A stretch of 64,000 bases of DNA from positions 3,352,001-3,416,000 of the forward strand of contig NZ_CP009928.1 of assembly GCF_001021975.1 (NCBI RefSeq). The letters are read 5' to 3'. This document shows positions 35,688 through 43,823 of the stretch, one piece after another. Position 1 is the first letter of the stretch, and each line of letters begins with the position of its first letter. The notes under the pieces are model-generated. The model worked only from the letters and a program-made list of their open reading frames with translations. It searched no databases and was not told the origin of the DNA. The position numbers and the translations under genes are program-made. Source of the DNA: Chryseobacterium gallinarum. GTDB taxonomy: Bacteria; Bacteroidota; Bacteroidia; Flavobacteriales; Weeksellaceae.

Positions 35688-35987
35688 TTATTGTATTTCA
35701 AACGTCTCTCCAATTTCCCAATATCCCACACCTTCCAGCGGTTTAACTTCAACCAAATTACTCTCCAAAGCTGTAGCCGGTTGATATCCTCTATAAGAAA
35801 AAAAAGTTACCACGTCAATATCCGTATCAAGTGCATCCGGGATAGTGATCTCCATTCCGGGTGTTAAAATTTCAGTGACTGAAAGATCATTATGAAAGGC
35901 GATAATAAAGCTATTCTCAACCTTTCCGGTGTACTGAATTGCGATATCTAATAAGGACTGATTATGCAGAGCTGTTATTATCTCCAT
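35688..35987 (-). CDS. LysM-like tail protein (tail protein X-like)
   Basis: A 99-residue protein with an N-terminal LysM-like unit: QSLLDIAIQYTGKVENSFIIAFHNDLSVTEILTPGMEITIPD. Small LysM proteins of this size are common near the hub in P2/Mu-type phages and help join tail tube and hub or contact peptidoglycan. It overlaps the holin gene by 26 bases at its start and abuts the baseplate J-like gene at its stop. Confidence 0.7.
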   Translation of the reverse strand: MEIITALHNQSLLDIAIQYTGKVENSFIIAFHNDLSVTEILTPGMEITIPDALDTDIDVVTFFSYRGYQPATALESNLVEVKPLEGVGYWEIGETFEIQ

Positions 35988-36504
35988 CAGTTATATCTTT
36001 TATTGTTGTTATACCAGACTTTATTTTTGCGGTAATTTTTTTAAAATAGCTCCAGATATCAAAGCCGGCCCTAGGTAGATTTTCAAAAAATATTGAGTAA
36101 AACTCAACTGCGCAAGCTATTGCAATAGATACAAGTGATAATGTTAAATCATGATCGGTATAATTATTGGACCCAAAACTTTTTATTCTGAAAATCACCT
36201 CTATACCATATGAGCAAATGATAAAAAAGAAATAAGTAACACTCTTTATAATTGACAATCTTATTCGGGAACTTGAAAAGCCGTAACGCCAAAAATTACT
36301 TTGTATCTTTGAATTTTTCCACATATTCCAGGAGGCCAGAACCCCCGTAATAAAATCTACAGTCATAAGGCCGAGCAAAAGAAAAATGCCCAAAATAGAG
36401 TCCGAAAATGTTACAAGACCTAGTGTTGGCACTACAATTGCCGGTTTCTCTACAGCAGCCAATAAAGCAATTGCATTTTTTTTATAAATAAGTAATTCTT
36501 TCAT
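35962..36504 (-). CDS. Phage holin
   Basis: A 180-residue membrane protein with four hydrophobic segments. They include VTFSDSILGIFLLLGLMTVDFITGVLASW and the second-half SLVSIAIACAVEFYSIFFENL. The pattern (VDFITGV...W, RIRLSIIKSVTYFF, EFYSIFFENLPR) matches the toxin-secretion/phage-lysis holin type (holin_4) found in Bacteroidetes phages. It should permeabilise the inner membrane at lysis. Its place inside the baseplate operon, far from the M15 endolysin gene at 54.3 kb, is unusual but ensures late expression. Confidence 0.82.
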   Translation of the reverse strand: MKELLIYKKNAIALLAAVEKPAIVVPTLGLVTFSDSILGIFLLLGLMTVDFITGVLASWNMWKNSKIQSNFWRYGFSSSRIRLSIIKSVTYFFFIICSYGIEVIFRIKSFGSNNYTDHDLTLSLVSIAIACAVEFYSIFFENLPRAGFDIWSYFKKITAKIKSGITTIKDITDGDNNSSA

Positions 36505-36788
36505 ATATTAATTTTCAAATTTTCATAACCCCCGGTTAAGTCAATGTCAGGATTATTATATCCGTCATATTCCAATTGAATGTTTAAATCACGTTTAAAC
36601 TGATTATCATTCCGGTTTTTCTTCAGTTGCAGAACCGCTGCAAATCCAAGCATCGGAGCCCTTTTATATTCTCCCGGATGGGCAAACGTAATATCAATTA
36701 CATGCTGCCGGTCGGATTCACCAATTACGAAATCTCCGTTTCGAATTAGAGGCTCATAGTTTTCATTTATTAGGATATCATTTCTCAT
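36501..36788 (-). CDS. Baseplate wedge gp25/gpW-like protein (Mu gp46-like)
   Basis: A 95-residue protein beginning MRNDILINENYEPLIRNGDFVIGESDRQHV, the usual N-terminus of Mu gp46 and related GPW/gp25 baseplate proteins. LGFAAVLQLKKNRNDNQFKRDLNIQLEYDGY follows. It sits before the baseplate J-like region, interrupted by the LysM and holin genes. Start overlaps nothing; its stop overlaps the holin start by four bases. Confidence 0.72.
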   Translation of the reverse strand: MRNDILINENYEPLIRNGDFVIGESDRQHVIDITFAHPGEYKRAPMLGFAAVLQLKKNRNDNQFKRDLNIQLEYDGYNNPDIDLTGGYENLKINI

Positions 36789-36800
36789 TATTATGATATT

Positions 36801-37628
36801 TTACCGTCCAACATATTTGTAAATCATTATATCTTCATATCCATTTCCATCACCAGTAGAGGCGTATACTGTTTTTGTTGTTGCAACATTAAAAGGACTT
36901 TCTTTATATTGATTAACATGAAGCCAGTCTAGAAGTTCTATAATCTGACTTTTACTGCTAGTAAAGTAAAAGAAAGACCTATCCTCAATCGTTTTTAAAA
37001 CATCCAAGTAATTAGTAAGTTTCCAATAACCCATATTCTTGTATCTTGTTACATCTGTGGATAAATATGGAGGATCTAACAAAAAAATTATATTATTGTA
37101 CTCTTTATACTTTTTAAACAATTCCCTATAATCTTTTGTAACTATTTCAACACCGTTTAAATAATTCTCCGAATTGTAATCAGTATTTACAATACGGTTA
37201 TAAAACGATTGTTTTTCGAGTTCTTTTAAGTTATCAGCAACACGCCCACTAAATAAAATGTTAGATGATAATGTAATGTAATCAACAAAACATGATTCGG
37301 TTTTTATACGCTCAATTATTTCTATCCGTTTTACATCATTTACTTTACTGTTATAAGGCACGTCGGAAAGTATTGTACGAATATCTTTGATGAGATTATT
37401 TGTTTTATCAATATTCTTTAATCTCTCAGAATATTTATCAAAATCATTATATATGACATGAGAATTAGGATAAAATGTTTTTACTGTATGTGATAGTAAT
37501 CCTGATCCTCCAAACAGATCAATATATATAGCATCTTCTGGAAACTCATTTAACGCTTCTTTGAATTTGTTTAAAAAATTTCTTTTTTGCCCCTGAAATG
37601 GCAATGGTGCTTTATTATATTTTTTCAT
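36801..37628 (-). CDS. D12-class DNA adenine methyltransferase
   Basis: A 275-residue N6-adenine methyltransferase of the Dam/D12 class. The N-terminal PFQGQKRNFLNKF is the motif X-like SAM site. YIDLFGGSGLLSH is motif I (F-G-G), and FLLDPPYLSTD is the catalytic motif IV DPPY. No partner restriction endonuclease is nearby, so it is an orphan enzyme, perhaps protecting phage DNA from host restriction. It lies between baseplate genes of the late operon, with 12- and 6-base gaps, and is more AT-rich than the adjacent structural genes, suggesting a later insertion. Confidence 0.9.
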   Translation of the reverse strand: MKKYNKAPLPFQGQKRNFLNKFKEALNEFPEDAIYIDLFGGSGLLSHTVKTFYPNSHVIYNDFDKYSERLKNIDKTNNLIKDIRTILSDVPYNSKVNDVKRIEIIERIKTESCFVDYITLSSNILFSGRVADNLKELEKQSFYNRIVNTDYNSENYLNGVEIVTKDYRELFKKYKEYNNIIFLLDPPYLSTDVTRYKNMGYWKLTNYLDVLKTIEDRSFFYFTSSKSQIIELLDWLHVNQYKESPFNVATTKTVYASTGDGNGYEDIMIYKYVGR

Positions 37629-37634
37629 TTTAAG

Positions 37635-37838
37635 TTATTCTATACTGCCTGTTCCGGTAAAAGGTCCCTGATTACTGGTTCCTGTAATTGTTACTTTAGC
37701 ACTCATTAAATACTCCTTAATGATCATAAGCAGCTTTTGTGCATATAATTCTCTGGCAGATGCCTTGTCGGTGTAGCCTTCCATTTCAGACTGTAGGTCT
37801 ACTATTCTTTGAATAAATTGAGTGTCGTTTAATGGCAT
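37635..37838 (-). CDS. Small phage protein of unknown function
   Basis: A 67-residue protein with a helical N-terminal part (TQFIQRIVDLQSEMEGYTDKASARELYAQKLLMIIKEYL) and a C-terminal strand-rich tail (KVTITGTSNQGPFTGTGSIE). It is placed two bases after the spike-like gene and before the methyltransferase in the baseplate cluster. No family recognised; probably a structural accessory. Confidence 0.55.
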   Translation of the reverse strand: MPLNDTQFIQRIVDLQSEMEGYTDKASARELYAQKLLMIIKEYLMSAKVTITGTSNQGPFTGTGSIE

Positions 37839-37840
37839 TT

Positions 37841-38335
37841 TTATTTAAATAATTGGGTTGTTTTATTTTTCAGGTCTTCAAACTTTTGTTTATTGATATC
37901 AGAAAACTGCCCAGGACCTGACGGTGTAGTTATCACAGCATTTTTAAGATTATCAAATCCCTCTGTTAAAATTTCCTTCAGATTGCTTTCCTGGTTCTTT
38001 AGTTCAAACTTACCGCTTGACATTTCAAAGCGGGCTCCGCTTAATGTTATCAAGACTTTATCAATCTGCGTATATTTGACAATGGCTGTTTCTGCGGGTT
38101 CATTTTCCACAACCAGGCAAAGAACTTCAGAGCCAATGGCCGGATAAATCAAAATACAATCATCAAAATTTTTATCTATAGCATTAAGCCGGACATCATA
38201 AAGAGGGGGAAGGTCTTCACGTTCAACGGTACAGGTTACCCCTGTAATTTCCGTAACGGTCCCCAGTGATGTAAACCTGTTAACAGGTAAAGCCCGTTGA
38301 CTTTCTTTCCTTATAACCTCAAGAAACTTCTCCAC
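37841..38335 (-). CDS. Baseplate assembly/spike protein V-like (Mu gp45 position)
   Basis: A 164-residue protein with an OB-fold style segment (TVTEITGVTCTVEREDLPPLYDVRLNAIDKNFDDCILIYPAIGSEVLCLVVEN). A repetitive beta stretch (VLITLSGARFEMSSGKFELKNQESNLKEIL) follows. This is the order seen in gpV/gp45 membrane-piercing spikes: OB domain then triple-stranded helix. The C-terminus is short and helical rather than the usual metal-binding tip. It follows the hub gene and the spanin gene, which is the correct place in Mu-type order. Confidence 0.7.
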   Translation of the reverse strand: MEKFLEVIRKESQRALPVNRFTSLGTVTEITGVTCTVEREDLPPLYDVRLNAIDKNFDDCILIYPAIGSEVLCLVVENEPAETAIVKYTQIDKVLITLSGARFEMSSGKFELKNQESNLKEILTEGFDNLKNAVITTPSGPGQFSDINKQKFEDLKNKTTQLFK

Positions 38336-38841
38336 GGTATTTTATATAGAATGAACCCTATTAAACCGAATAGAATAATTTTCCCGATCCAAATACAAAT
38401 TTTCTGAAAAAGGGTCAGCTCTGCCTGAACCGGAACCTTTTCAATGACTGGATAAGGGACCGATATCGTTTTGTTGTGCTCTTTAGTTTCCTGGACATAT
38501 TGCTCTTTCCACTTTAAGAAGAGCTTTTGAGCTTCAGTATTAACCAGAATTGTGAGCTTTCCATTATTTAAATTAACATCGGATTTGACTCCGGTTGTTT
38601 TTTTCTCTTCGGGATCTCTGAGCACCGGTTTATTATTGATACATTCGATATACGCTTCATAATAGAGACTATCCGGCACCGATACCAGTACTGTATCTTT
38701 TACAATGACAGTAACCTTTTTGGTGTTTAAAATGCTATCCTTTTCTATTTTTGGAGGAGGCAGTTCCGGATTGCTTTTTCTTACGTTGCACCCTTGGAGT
38801 AATAGTAATATGACCATAAGTAGGCCGATTATATTCTTCAT
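38311..38841 (-). CDS. Candidate unimolecular spanin (lipoprotein with C-terminal TM helix)
   Basis: A 176-residue envelope protein. The N-terminus is a lipoprotein signal with lipobox LLQGC (lipidated Cys18). The middle (about 30-140) is a charged periplasmic stretch, and residues about 148-168 (ICIWIGKIILFGLIGFILYKI, in two parts) form one transmembrane helix near the C-terminus. Outer-membrane lipid anchor plus inner-membrane helix in one chain is the defining layout of u-spanins, which fuse the two membranes in the last lysis step. It overlaps the hub gene by 107 bases and the spike gene by 25 bases. Family by architecture only. Confidence 0.7.
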   Translation of the reverse strand: MKNIIGLLMVILLLLQGCNVRKSNPELPPPKIEKDSILNTKKVTVIVKDTVLVSVPDSLYYEAYIECINNKPVLRDPEEKKTTGVKSDVNLNNGKLTILVNTEAQKLFLKWKEQYVQETKEHNKTISVPYPVIEKVPVQAELTLFQKICIWIGKIILFGLIGFILYKIPWRSFLRL

Positions 38842-39847
38842 TGCTTTTAATTTTAAATGATAATTTATTTTGTCTTTTTATTCCGTCTGAGTCATTGATC
38901 GTTGTTGTAACACCATCAATGAAATATTGACCGTCACGATATCCCGTAGGATAGTTTGGATCTTTAATATTAGCACCGTCACCGACTTCTGTACGGGGAT
39001 AAAACCATCCGTCAACACTTCCCTCATAACCATCAAAAACAACCGAATTATAATACTTCTCTGCCCATTCCTTGAGCTGTTGTTGATCCAGGTTCAGAGG
39101 AGCATGTAATGAAATCTCACTTTCTCCAACGTCTCCAAATTCATACGTTACCTTTTTATTCGCACTACCTTTTTGCATGGAAACAGCCTTAATATAGCGT
39201 TTGCGGCTTGCCTTTGTTTTATATTTCAGATCCGTACTTTCCCGGATATTTTTCCCAAAGGTGAAATCATGCATAACCTGTGGTTTAAAGTCAACGGTAA
39301 GACCTGCATATAAAACTTTTCCCTTAAAGAAGCACCTAACCCCATATTTATCTTTCAGATCTTCAATGACCTTGTAAGGTGTAGCCCTTTCAATCATATA
39401 TTTGCCCACAGGCATGTCTAAAGCGTTAACCTGATAGCCGGGTGCAATAAACTGTAAAACCTCCTTTAGATTGGCAGATTTGAATGTATGATTGATCAGA
39501 GGCATTTTTTTTAGCTTAAACATTTCATCTTCACATTCCAGAACTATGGGGATTTCTGCGCCTACCTCAGAAATGTATCCGGTAAACTCAGTAAATAATT
39601 CTCCATTATACCCCGCCTCAATGACGATAGAATCCCCAACTTTTATATATTCCAGCAAGTTCTTGCGTTCCAGAGATAAGCGAACATCATTTTCAACTGC
39701 TTTTTTAAACTCTCTTGGGAGCTCAATACTGGCGGTATCAGACAATTTTTCAATGGTACTTTCAATAGTGATAGACTTAGCCACGTAGAACTGAATCCGC
39801 TCAGCAATGGTAATCCTGATATCAATATTGTAATAATGGCGATACAT
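38735..39847 (-). CDS. Tail hub protein, late control gpD-like (Mu gp44 position)
   Basis: A 370-residue baseplate hub candidate. The N-terminal half is rich in beta strands with KVGDSIVIEAGYNGELFTEFTGYISEV, the common hub/phage late-control D pattern. The middle contains KVIEDLKDKYGVRCFFKGKVLYAGLTVD, and the tail is basic (RVQRKKKQSGTASSKNRKG). It should form the trimeric cup at the tail tip. Start shares one base with the stop of the previous gene (TAATG). The last 107 bases also encode the spanin start in another frame. Confidence 0.78.
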   Translation of the reverse strand: MYRHYYNIDIRITIAERIQFYVAKSITIESTIEKLSDTASIELPREFKKAVENDVRLSLERKNLLEYIKVGDSIVIEAGYNGELFTEFTGYISEVGAEIPIVLECEDEMFKLKKMPLINHTFKSANLKEVLQFIAPGYQVNALDMPVGKYMIERATPYKVIEDLKDKYGVRCFFKGKVLYAGLTVDFKPQVMHDFTFGKNIRESTDLKYKTKASRKRYIKAVSMQKGSANKKVTYEFGDVGESEISLHAPLNLDQQQLKEWAEKYYNSVVFDGYEGSVDGWFYPRTEVGDGANIKDPNYPTGYRDGQYFIDGVTTTINDSDGIKRQNKLSFKIKSNEEYNRPTYGHITITPRVQRKKKQSGTASSKNRKG

Positions 39848-40458
39848 TAGTTAGGATTTAATAGCGTAAAGTTCACTTCATTAATACTCGAAGCAGTCAG
39901 CGTAAACTGTATAGTATCCTGAAAGCCTTCGACTGTGGTAATAGAAACATCTTTTAAAAAGATATTTTTAATATTTTTATCCATAAACTGCCCACCTACA
40001 ACAGCTATTGTGTCGTTGTGTTCAAAGAAACGGCAGAGTTGTTGAATTTTTTTTGATGGATAACTCCTATTTTCTACATCAATTAAAATCCCTCTAATTT
40101 CAATGTCCCAGGGCTTGGTTCCCCACCTTTCAATCACTACCATATCGCCTCCGGAAACCTGTGTTTCAATTAAATTTTTTCCACGGTTAAAATTCATCAT
40201 TAATGGCGGTGCATAGATAGAACTATCATCCCCCTCCAGCATTTTGGCAAATTTTAATTCAATTGCATCTTTAGCAGGACCGTAAGACATTGTTACAGCT
40301 TCAAAATCAGGATCGAAATCCTCATATACCTCCACATTATATTGGTTGTCTTTCCTATTGATTACCGCCTGGTTAATCCTGTTATTAATTGCCATTATTC
40401 CGAAAGCAGCGGCATATCTGGCAGCTAAATTGATTACTATTGATTCTCCGTTTGTCAT
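39847..40458 (-). CDS. Tail/baseplate protein, DUF6046-like
   Basis: A 203-residue protein placed between the tail chaperone and the hub, where DNA-circularisation or tail-tip proteins are found in Mu-type phages. The C-terminal half (FNRGKNLIETQVSGGDMVVIERWGTKPWDIEIRGILIDVENRSYPSKKIQQLCRFFEHND) resembles the DUF6046 type of Bacteroidetes phages; this is recall, not a search. ATG overlaps the stop of the frameshift extension of the upstream gene as TAATG, implying translational coupling to the frameshifted product. Confidence 0.62.
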   Translation of the reverse strand: MTNGESIVINLAARYAAAFGIMAINNRINQAVINRKDNQYNVEVYEDFDPDFEAVTMSYGPAKDAIELKFAKMLEGDDSSIYAPPLMMNFNRGKNLIETQVSGGDMVVIERWGTKPWDIEIRGILIDVENRSYPSKKIQQLCRFFEHNDTIAVVGGQFMDKNIKNIFLKDVSITTVEGFQDTIQFTLTASSINEVNFTLLNPN

Positions 40459-40963
40459 TACTGAAGTTTTTTAACACTTAATATTCCCATATCTGCGAGC
40501 CATCCAATCTGCGCCCATTTAATGGCCCAGGTGTCGTCATCCAGTTCCTCCGGGAAAGGAATATGAAGGAAATGGCTGATCAGTGCATCTGCCTTCATAT
40601 ATAAATCACTTTCCTGATTATAGCTTAGCCCGGAACAGCCCTCTAAACTTTCCCAAACTTTCCCTGCCTGATCGGAATTAATTCAGTTAGAAGCCCGGCA
40701 GCGGCATAGAAGAGACCATCATCAGCCAAAACACGTTCTTTATCTGTAAGAATGCAGTTTTTTACTAATATCTCCTGTCCTTTTTTGGGATCAGTATTCA
40801 TAAACTTCATCGACTGCCCTACAACAGAGCGGGAAGGCACAAGGGCCAATACTTCGATTTCTTCCGTAGAATCATCATCCAAAGGAAGGATTAACGATTT
40901 TAGCTTATCTCCATGCTCTTTTTTAAGATTTTCTTTTGTCTCCTGATTAATTTCCTGTAACAT
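40458..40963 (-). CDS. Tail assembly chaperone, -1 frameshift fusion product (gpGT-type)
   Basis: After the first 102 codons, a shift of one base backwards at 40658 opens a frame of 66 codons (VWESLEGCSGLSYNQESDL... to ...LADMGILSVKKLQ), giving a 168-residue protein. The extension ends with a TAA that overlaps the next ATG, so the whole otherwise unexplained gap 40459-40642 is used. It contains Trp-rich, protein-like sequence (DDTWAIKWAQIGWLAD), a common feature of the T-part of tail chaperones. The same expression strategy is known for lambda G/GT and Mu gp41/42. Confidence 0.82.
40643..40963 (-). CDS. Tail assembly chaperone, frame-0 product
   Basis: A 106-residue product (MLQEINQETKENLKKEHGDKLKSL...IPIRQGKFGKV). 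It follows the tail tube gene, where lambda gpG- and Mu gp41-type chaperones are encoded. Such proteins bind the tape measure before tube assembly. Codons 100-102 read CAG GGA AAG and contain a slippery heptamer, after which frame 0 continues for only four sense codons. The longer product is listed separately. Confidence 0.82.
   Translation of the reverse strand: MLQEINQETKENLKKEHGDKLKSLILPLDDDSTEEIEVLALVPSRSVVGQSMKFMNTDPKKGQEILVKNCILTDKERVLADDGLFYAAAGLLTELIPIRQGKFGKV
40658..40664 (-). promoter_or_regulatory. Programmed -1 ribosomal frameshift site G GGA AAG
   Basis: The minus strand reads GGGAAAG with the frame-0 codons GGA AAG, exactly the lambda gpG/gpGT slippery heptamer. A second GGGAAAG eight to ten bases downstream is in another frame. 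The -1 frame stays open exactly to the next gene. Confidence 0.82.
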
Positions 40964-41002
40964 TTTAAAATTTTTTTTAAGATTAAATGATTGAATTATT
41001 TA

Positions 41003-41419
41003 TTATGGGAATACATCGAGATCCACTTTCAAAGCAAATAGATCAAATTGTTTTTCGAGGCCCATATCCCCGGTAACGTCACGACCATTGCTCTGGAATT
41101 TCGCTATGATCTTATCGACAACAATCACATTGAATTCATTCACAAACTCAACAGTAATAATAAAAGGCTTGACTTTTAACAGATCACCTCCGGCCGCCCG
41201 TTCTAACGGCACTAAGTCGGCCATCATTAAGGTCATTGATGCAGATGGGGTTTTCTTTCCCCAGGACCATGAGGTGGCATCAATCCCCAACGTATGGTTT
41301 AATTGATGTTCCTGCTCATTCCCGTAAGTGATAGCCTTAACATTGACAGGAACCGCATTAATTTGGACCTTGACATCAGCACTGTCATAGGCTTTGCCAT
41401 TTCTTATAATATCACTCAT
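41003..41419 (-). CDS. Tail tube protein
   Basis: A 138-residue protein (MSDIIRNGKAYDSADVKVQINAVPV...DKIIAKFQSNGRDVTGDMGLEKQFDLFALKVDLDVFP). Size, beta-rich composition and place directly after the sheath gene are as for Mu gpM/gp40-type tube proteins. It polymerises into the inner tube of the contractile tail. Start overlaps the sheath stop by one base (TAATG). Confidence 0.75.
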   Translation of the reverse strand: MSDIIRNGKAYDSADVKVQINAVPVNVKAITYGNEQEHQLNHTLGIDATSWSWGKKTPSASMTLMMADLVPLERAAGGDLLKVKPFIITVEFVNEFNVIVVDKIIAKFQSNGRDVTGDMGLEKQFDLFALKVDLDVFP

Positions 41420-42660
41420 TACAATTGTGTTTTAAGGTTAACAGTTCCGTTTATTTCACCAATATTGCCTTTTGGGACGATTTTAAAGCCAATGTTGAGA
41501 ACCTTTGTCACAATCACATCACTATCCGGGTCAACATAGGTTTTACCCCCTGAAATCTCTCCGGCTCTCTCCATATCGGCAAAAACACTGTCGCCTATGG
41601 CTTCAAAGGCGACCACAACACCAGGAAGCATTTTTCCGGTTTCCGGATTGACGGCCGGGTCTGTTTTGACTTTTGGCAGATACATTGTTCTTAATGCTCT
41701 CCTGGCTTTCTTTGCCGTTCTTCCATATGCTACCGTATGTTCGTTGATGTTATTATCATCATCGAGGATAATAGGCGCACAAACGTGGTCATTATTAAGT
41801 CTTACCCCAGCCATTCCTGTATAGGTAAGCCCAAAAACATAACCTTTATTCTCTAATGTCTGAAGGTCAGAAAACTGTTCTTTGATGGTTTTGTGATTCG
41901 ATAATCCTGGATTAACAAGGAGTTTTTTAGATTCATGGGTAAGGTTTTTAGTTTCATTTTCCCCAATATTCTGATTAACAGAACATGAAGCGCAAACTCC
42001 TAAAACAGTACCTATAAATGCATACTTCTGAGCGTGTCCGGTCTTCTTTTCTGCAATATCGAAATCCTGTCCGATTACAAGGGTCACCCCTTCAGCGGAA
42101 AGATTTTCCAAATCTCTAAGATTGGCAGAGCTGGCGGCAGAACCACCATAACTATACCCTTCAAGGAAAATAGAAACCGGCATGAAATTATCTTCACTCC
42201 ATTCTTCTAACACTTTAGCCTTTGCAATGGAATTATACACATCATCCGGCAAGCCGTTAAGCATGGTAATGGTTGCTTCAGGTTCCAGGTTTAACCCGAT
42301 TGCTAATTGCTTAATTTTACCCTGAGCAAAGATTAAAAGCTTTTTAGCCGGCTGTTCACAAAGGTCAACAAGTTTTTTTGTCTGGTCTTCAAGGATCAGG
42401 TACAACTCTGTTCCAGTAGGTGCAAAGCGGAAAAACTCATAAAGATGCTCATACACATGCACATTGTTTGTTGTGTCATACTCCTTTGTAATTCCCAGGC
42501 TTTCAACATCGTCAATGTTGTAAACTACTATAGGGGTATCAAGCTCCATATTAGCCGGCTTAGGACCGGTTATAATAATACCGGAAATCGCATCATCACT
42601 ACCAAGTCTGTTGGTTCCGACTTTTCCTTTTTTAAAATTAACGCCGTTTATATTTGACAT
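41419..42660 (-). CDS. Tail sheath protein, DUF2586-like
   Basis: A 413-residue protein beginning with SNINGVNFKKGKVGTNRLGSDDAISGIIITGPKP, the N-terminal pattern of DUF2586 proteins that act as contractile sheath subunits in Bacteroidetes Mu-like phages. The C-terminal half (VKTDPAVNPETGKMLPGVVVAFEAIGDSVFADMERAGEISGGKTYVDPDSDVI) is typical of sheath domains. A contractile tail is therefore expected. It is followed directly by the tube gene. Confidence 0.82.
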   Translation of the reverse strand: MSNINGVNFKKGKVGTNRLGSDDAISGIIITGPKPANMELDTPIVVYNIDDVESLGITKEYDTTNNVHVYEHLYEFFRFAPTGTELYLILEDQTKKLVDLCEQPAKKLLIFAQGKIKQLAIGLNLEPEATITMLNGLPDDVYNSIAKAKVLEEWSEDNFMPVSIFLEGYSYGGSAASSANLRDLENLSAEGVTLVIGQDFDIAEKKTGHAQKYAFIGTVLGVCASCSVNQNIGENETKNLTHESKKLLVNPGLSNHKTIKEQFSDLQTLENKGYVFGLTYTGMAGVRLNNDHVCAPIILDDDNNINEHTVAYGRTAKKARRALRTMYLPKVKTDPAVNPETGKMLPGVVVAFEAIGDSVFADMERAGEISGGKTYVDPDSDVIVTKVLNIGFKIVPKGNIGEINGTVNLKTQL

Positions 42661-42669
42661 TTTTTGAAT

Positions 42670-42882
42670 TTATTTAGGTTGATCTTCAGCAGGATCAATC
42701 TTCTGACCTTGTTTGATCGTTTCGATTTTCCCTTCCCTTTGGCCTTCCTTATTTTTTGGAAGGCTATTATTTGCATAGTTGATATCTGTGAACCACTCAC
42801 CCTGAGGATTCAAGTGAAGCTCCTTAACAGCTTTATTTTCTTTAAAAAACTGTTGTGCATATTCTTTCTGTGCCTTTGTCAT
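42670..42882 (-). CDS. Small head-to-tail region protein
   Basis: A 70-residue hydrophilic protein (MTKAQKEYAQQFFKENKAVKELHLNPQGEWFT...) rich in Lys, Glu and Gln, located between major capsid and sheath genes. Similar small proteins occupy this place in Mu-like phages (head accessory or completion). No family recognised. Confidence 0.62.
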   Translation of the reverse strand: MTKAQKEYAQQFFKENKAVKELHLNPQGEWFTDINYANNSLPKNKEGQREGKIETIKQGQKIDPAEDQPK

Positions 42883-42893
42883 GATTCAGCTAT

Positions 42894-43820
42894 TTAAGGT
42901 GTAACATTATCTGAAATAATAGCTCCAAAACCGTGATCTTGTTTTTTATCACAAAGACCATAACAGTGAAGTCTTAATTCAGAGGTTGGATCTTTAGAGC
43001 GCGTGTCCTGTGCCATTGGCTTTAATAATGTTTTAACAGCCTCAATCCAGTATACTGTATTTGGAGCATAGAAAAATACAGATGCTGATTGATCTCCGGC
43101 AGCAGGTGTTGAGCCTAGAGATTTTAATATTCCCTGAGCGTTGTATTTTGGAGTTACTGTATTTTCAAAAATCTGCAAATTGAAAAACCTCTTTAACTCT
43201 CCGGTATTTTTATCAATTTCAAGATCACGGTAATTGTTTGTATTAGCTCGATCATGCACTAAATCGGCCTTGTGCATATCATCTAGGGTTAAATAAAACT
43301 GGTTTTTATCTTTAAGATTCAGTTTTACGAGTTCTTCAAAAAGGAAGCGATTAAGATCAGCGTATGTTAATCTTTTTCTACCGTTGAACTCCTCTCCTGT
43401 AGTTCTGATAACAGGCATTTTACCGGCTGTGTGTTCCTTAGGCGCAAGTTTACTTAATGCGTAATCCCTTACTCCGATTTTAAAAGAGTTGGTATGTTCT
43501 ACTCTTAAAGCTGCTTCTTTGTCGAAGGCCATCGCTCTGAGCTCCGCATCTGTGTATGAGGTTGGTGTAGTGTCTAATTTATCCCACGGAACATGCCCCT
43601 TTGCTCCCGTCATGGCCAAAGGAGTAAAATCAACTGTTGCATTAACTACAAAACCAACATTATTGATCAGTTTATTAAATTTAATCCCGTCTGCATCAAT
43701 AGCAGCCGGATTTGGCCTTTTTAGCACTCCAATGAAGGAATCATTATAGTTCCTAAAGTCTTCTAATAACTGTGGGTCGACATAGGTTCTGGTCCACAAA
43801 CCGTCTTCAAATTCTGGCAT
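42894..43820 (-). CDS. Major head (capsid) protein
   Basis: A 308-residue protein directly after the head protease/scaffold gene (three-base gap), matching the size and place of Mu gpT. It contains LRAMAFDKEAALRVEHTNSFKIGVRDYALSKLAP and FYAPNTVYWIEAVKTLLKP. I identify it as the capsid subunit from context and size; the fold (HK97) cannot be proven by eye. Confidence 0.75.
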   Translation of the reverse strand: MPEFEDGLWTRTYVDPQLLEDFRNYNDSFIGVLKRPNPAAIDADGIKFNKLINNVGFVVNATVDFTPLAMTGAKGHVPWDKLDTTPTSYTDAELRAMAFDKEAALRVEHTNSFKIGVRDYALSKLAPKEHTAGKMPVIRTTGEEFNGRKRLTYADLNRFLFEELVKLNLKDKNQFYLTLDDMHKADLVHDRANTNNYRDLEIDKNTGELKRFFNLQIFENTVTPKYNAQGILKSLGSTPAAGDQSASVFFYAPNTVYWIEAVKTLLKPMAQDTRSKDPTSELRLHCYGLCDKKQDHGFGAIISDNVTP

Positions 43821-43823
43821 TTT

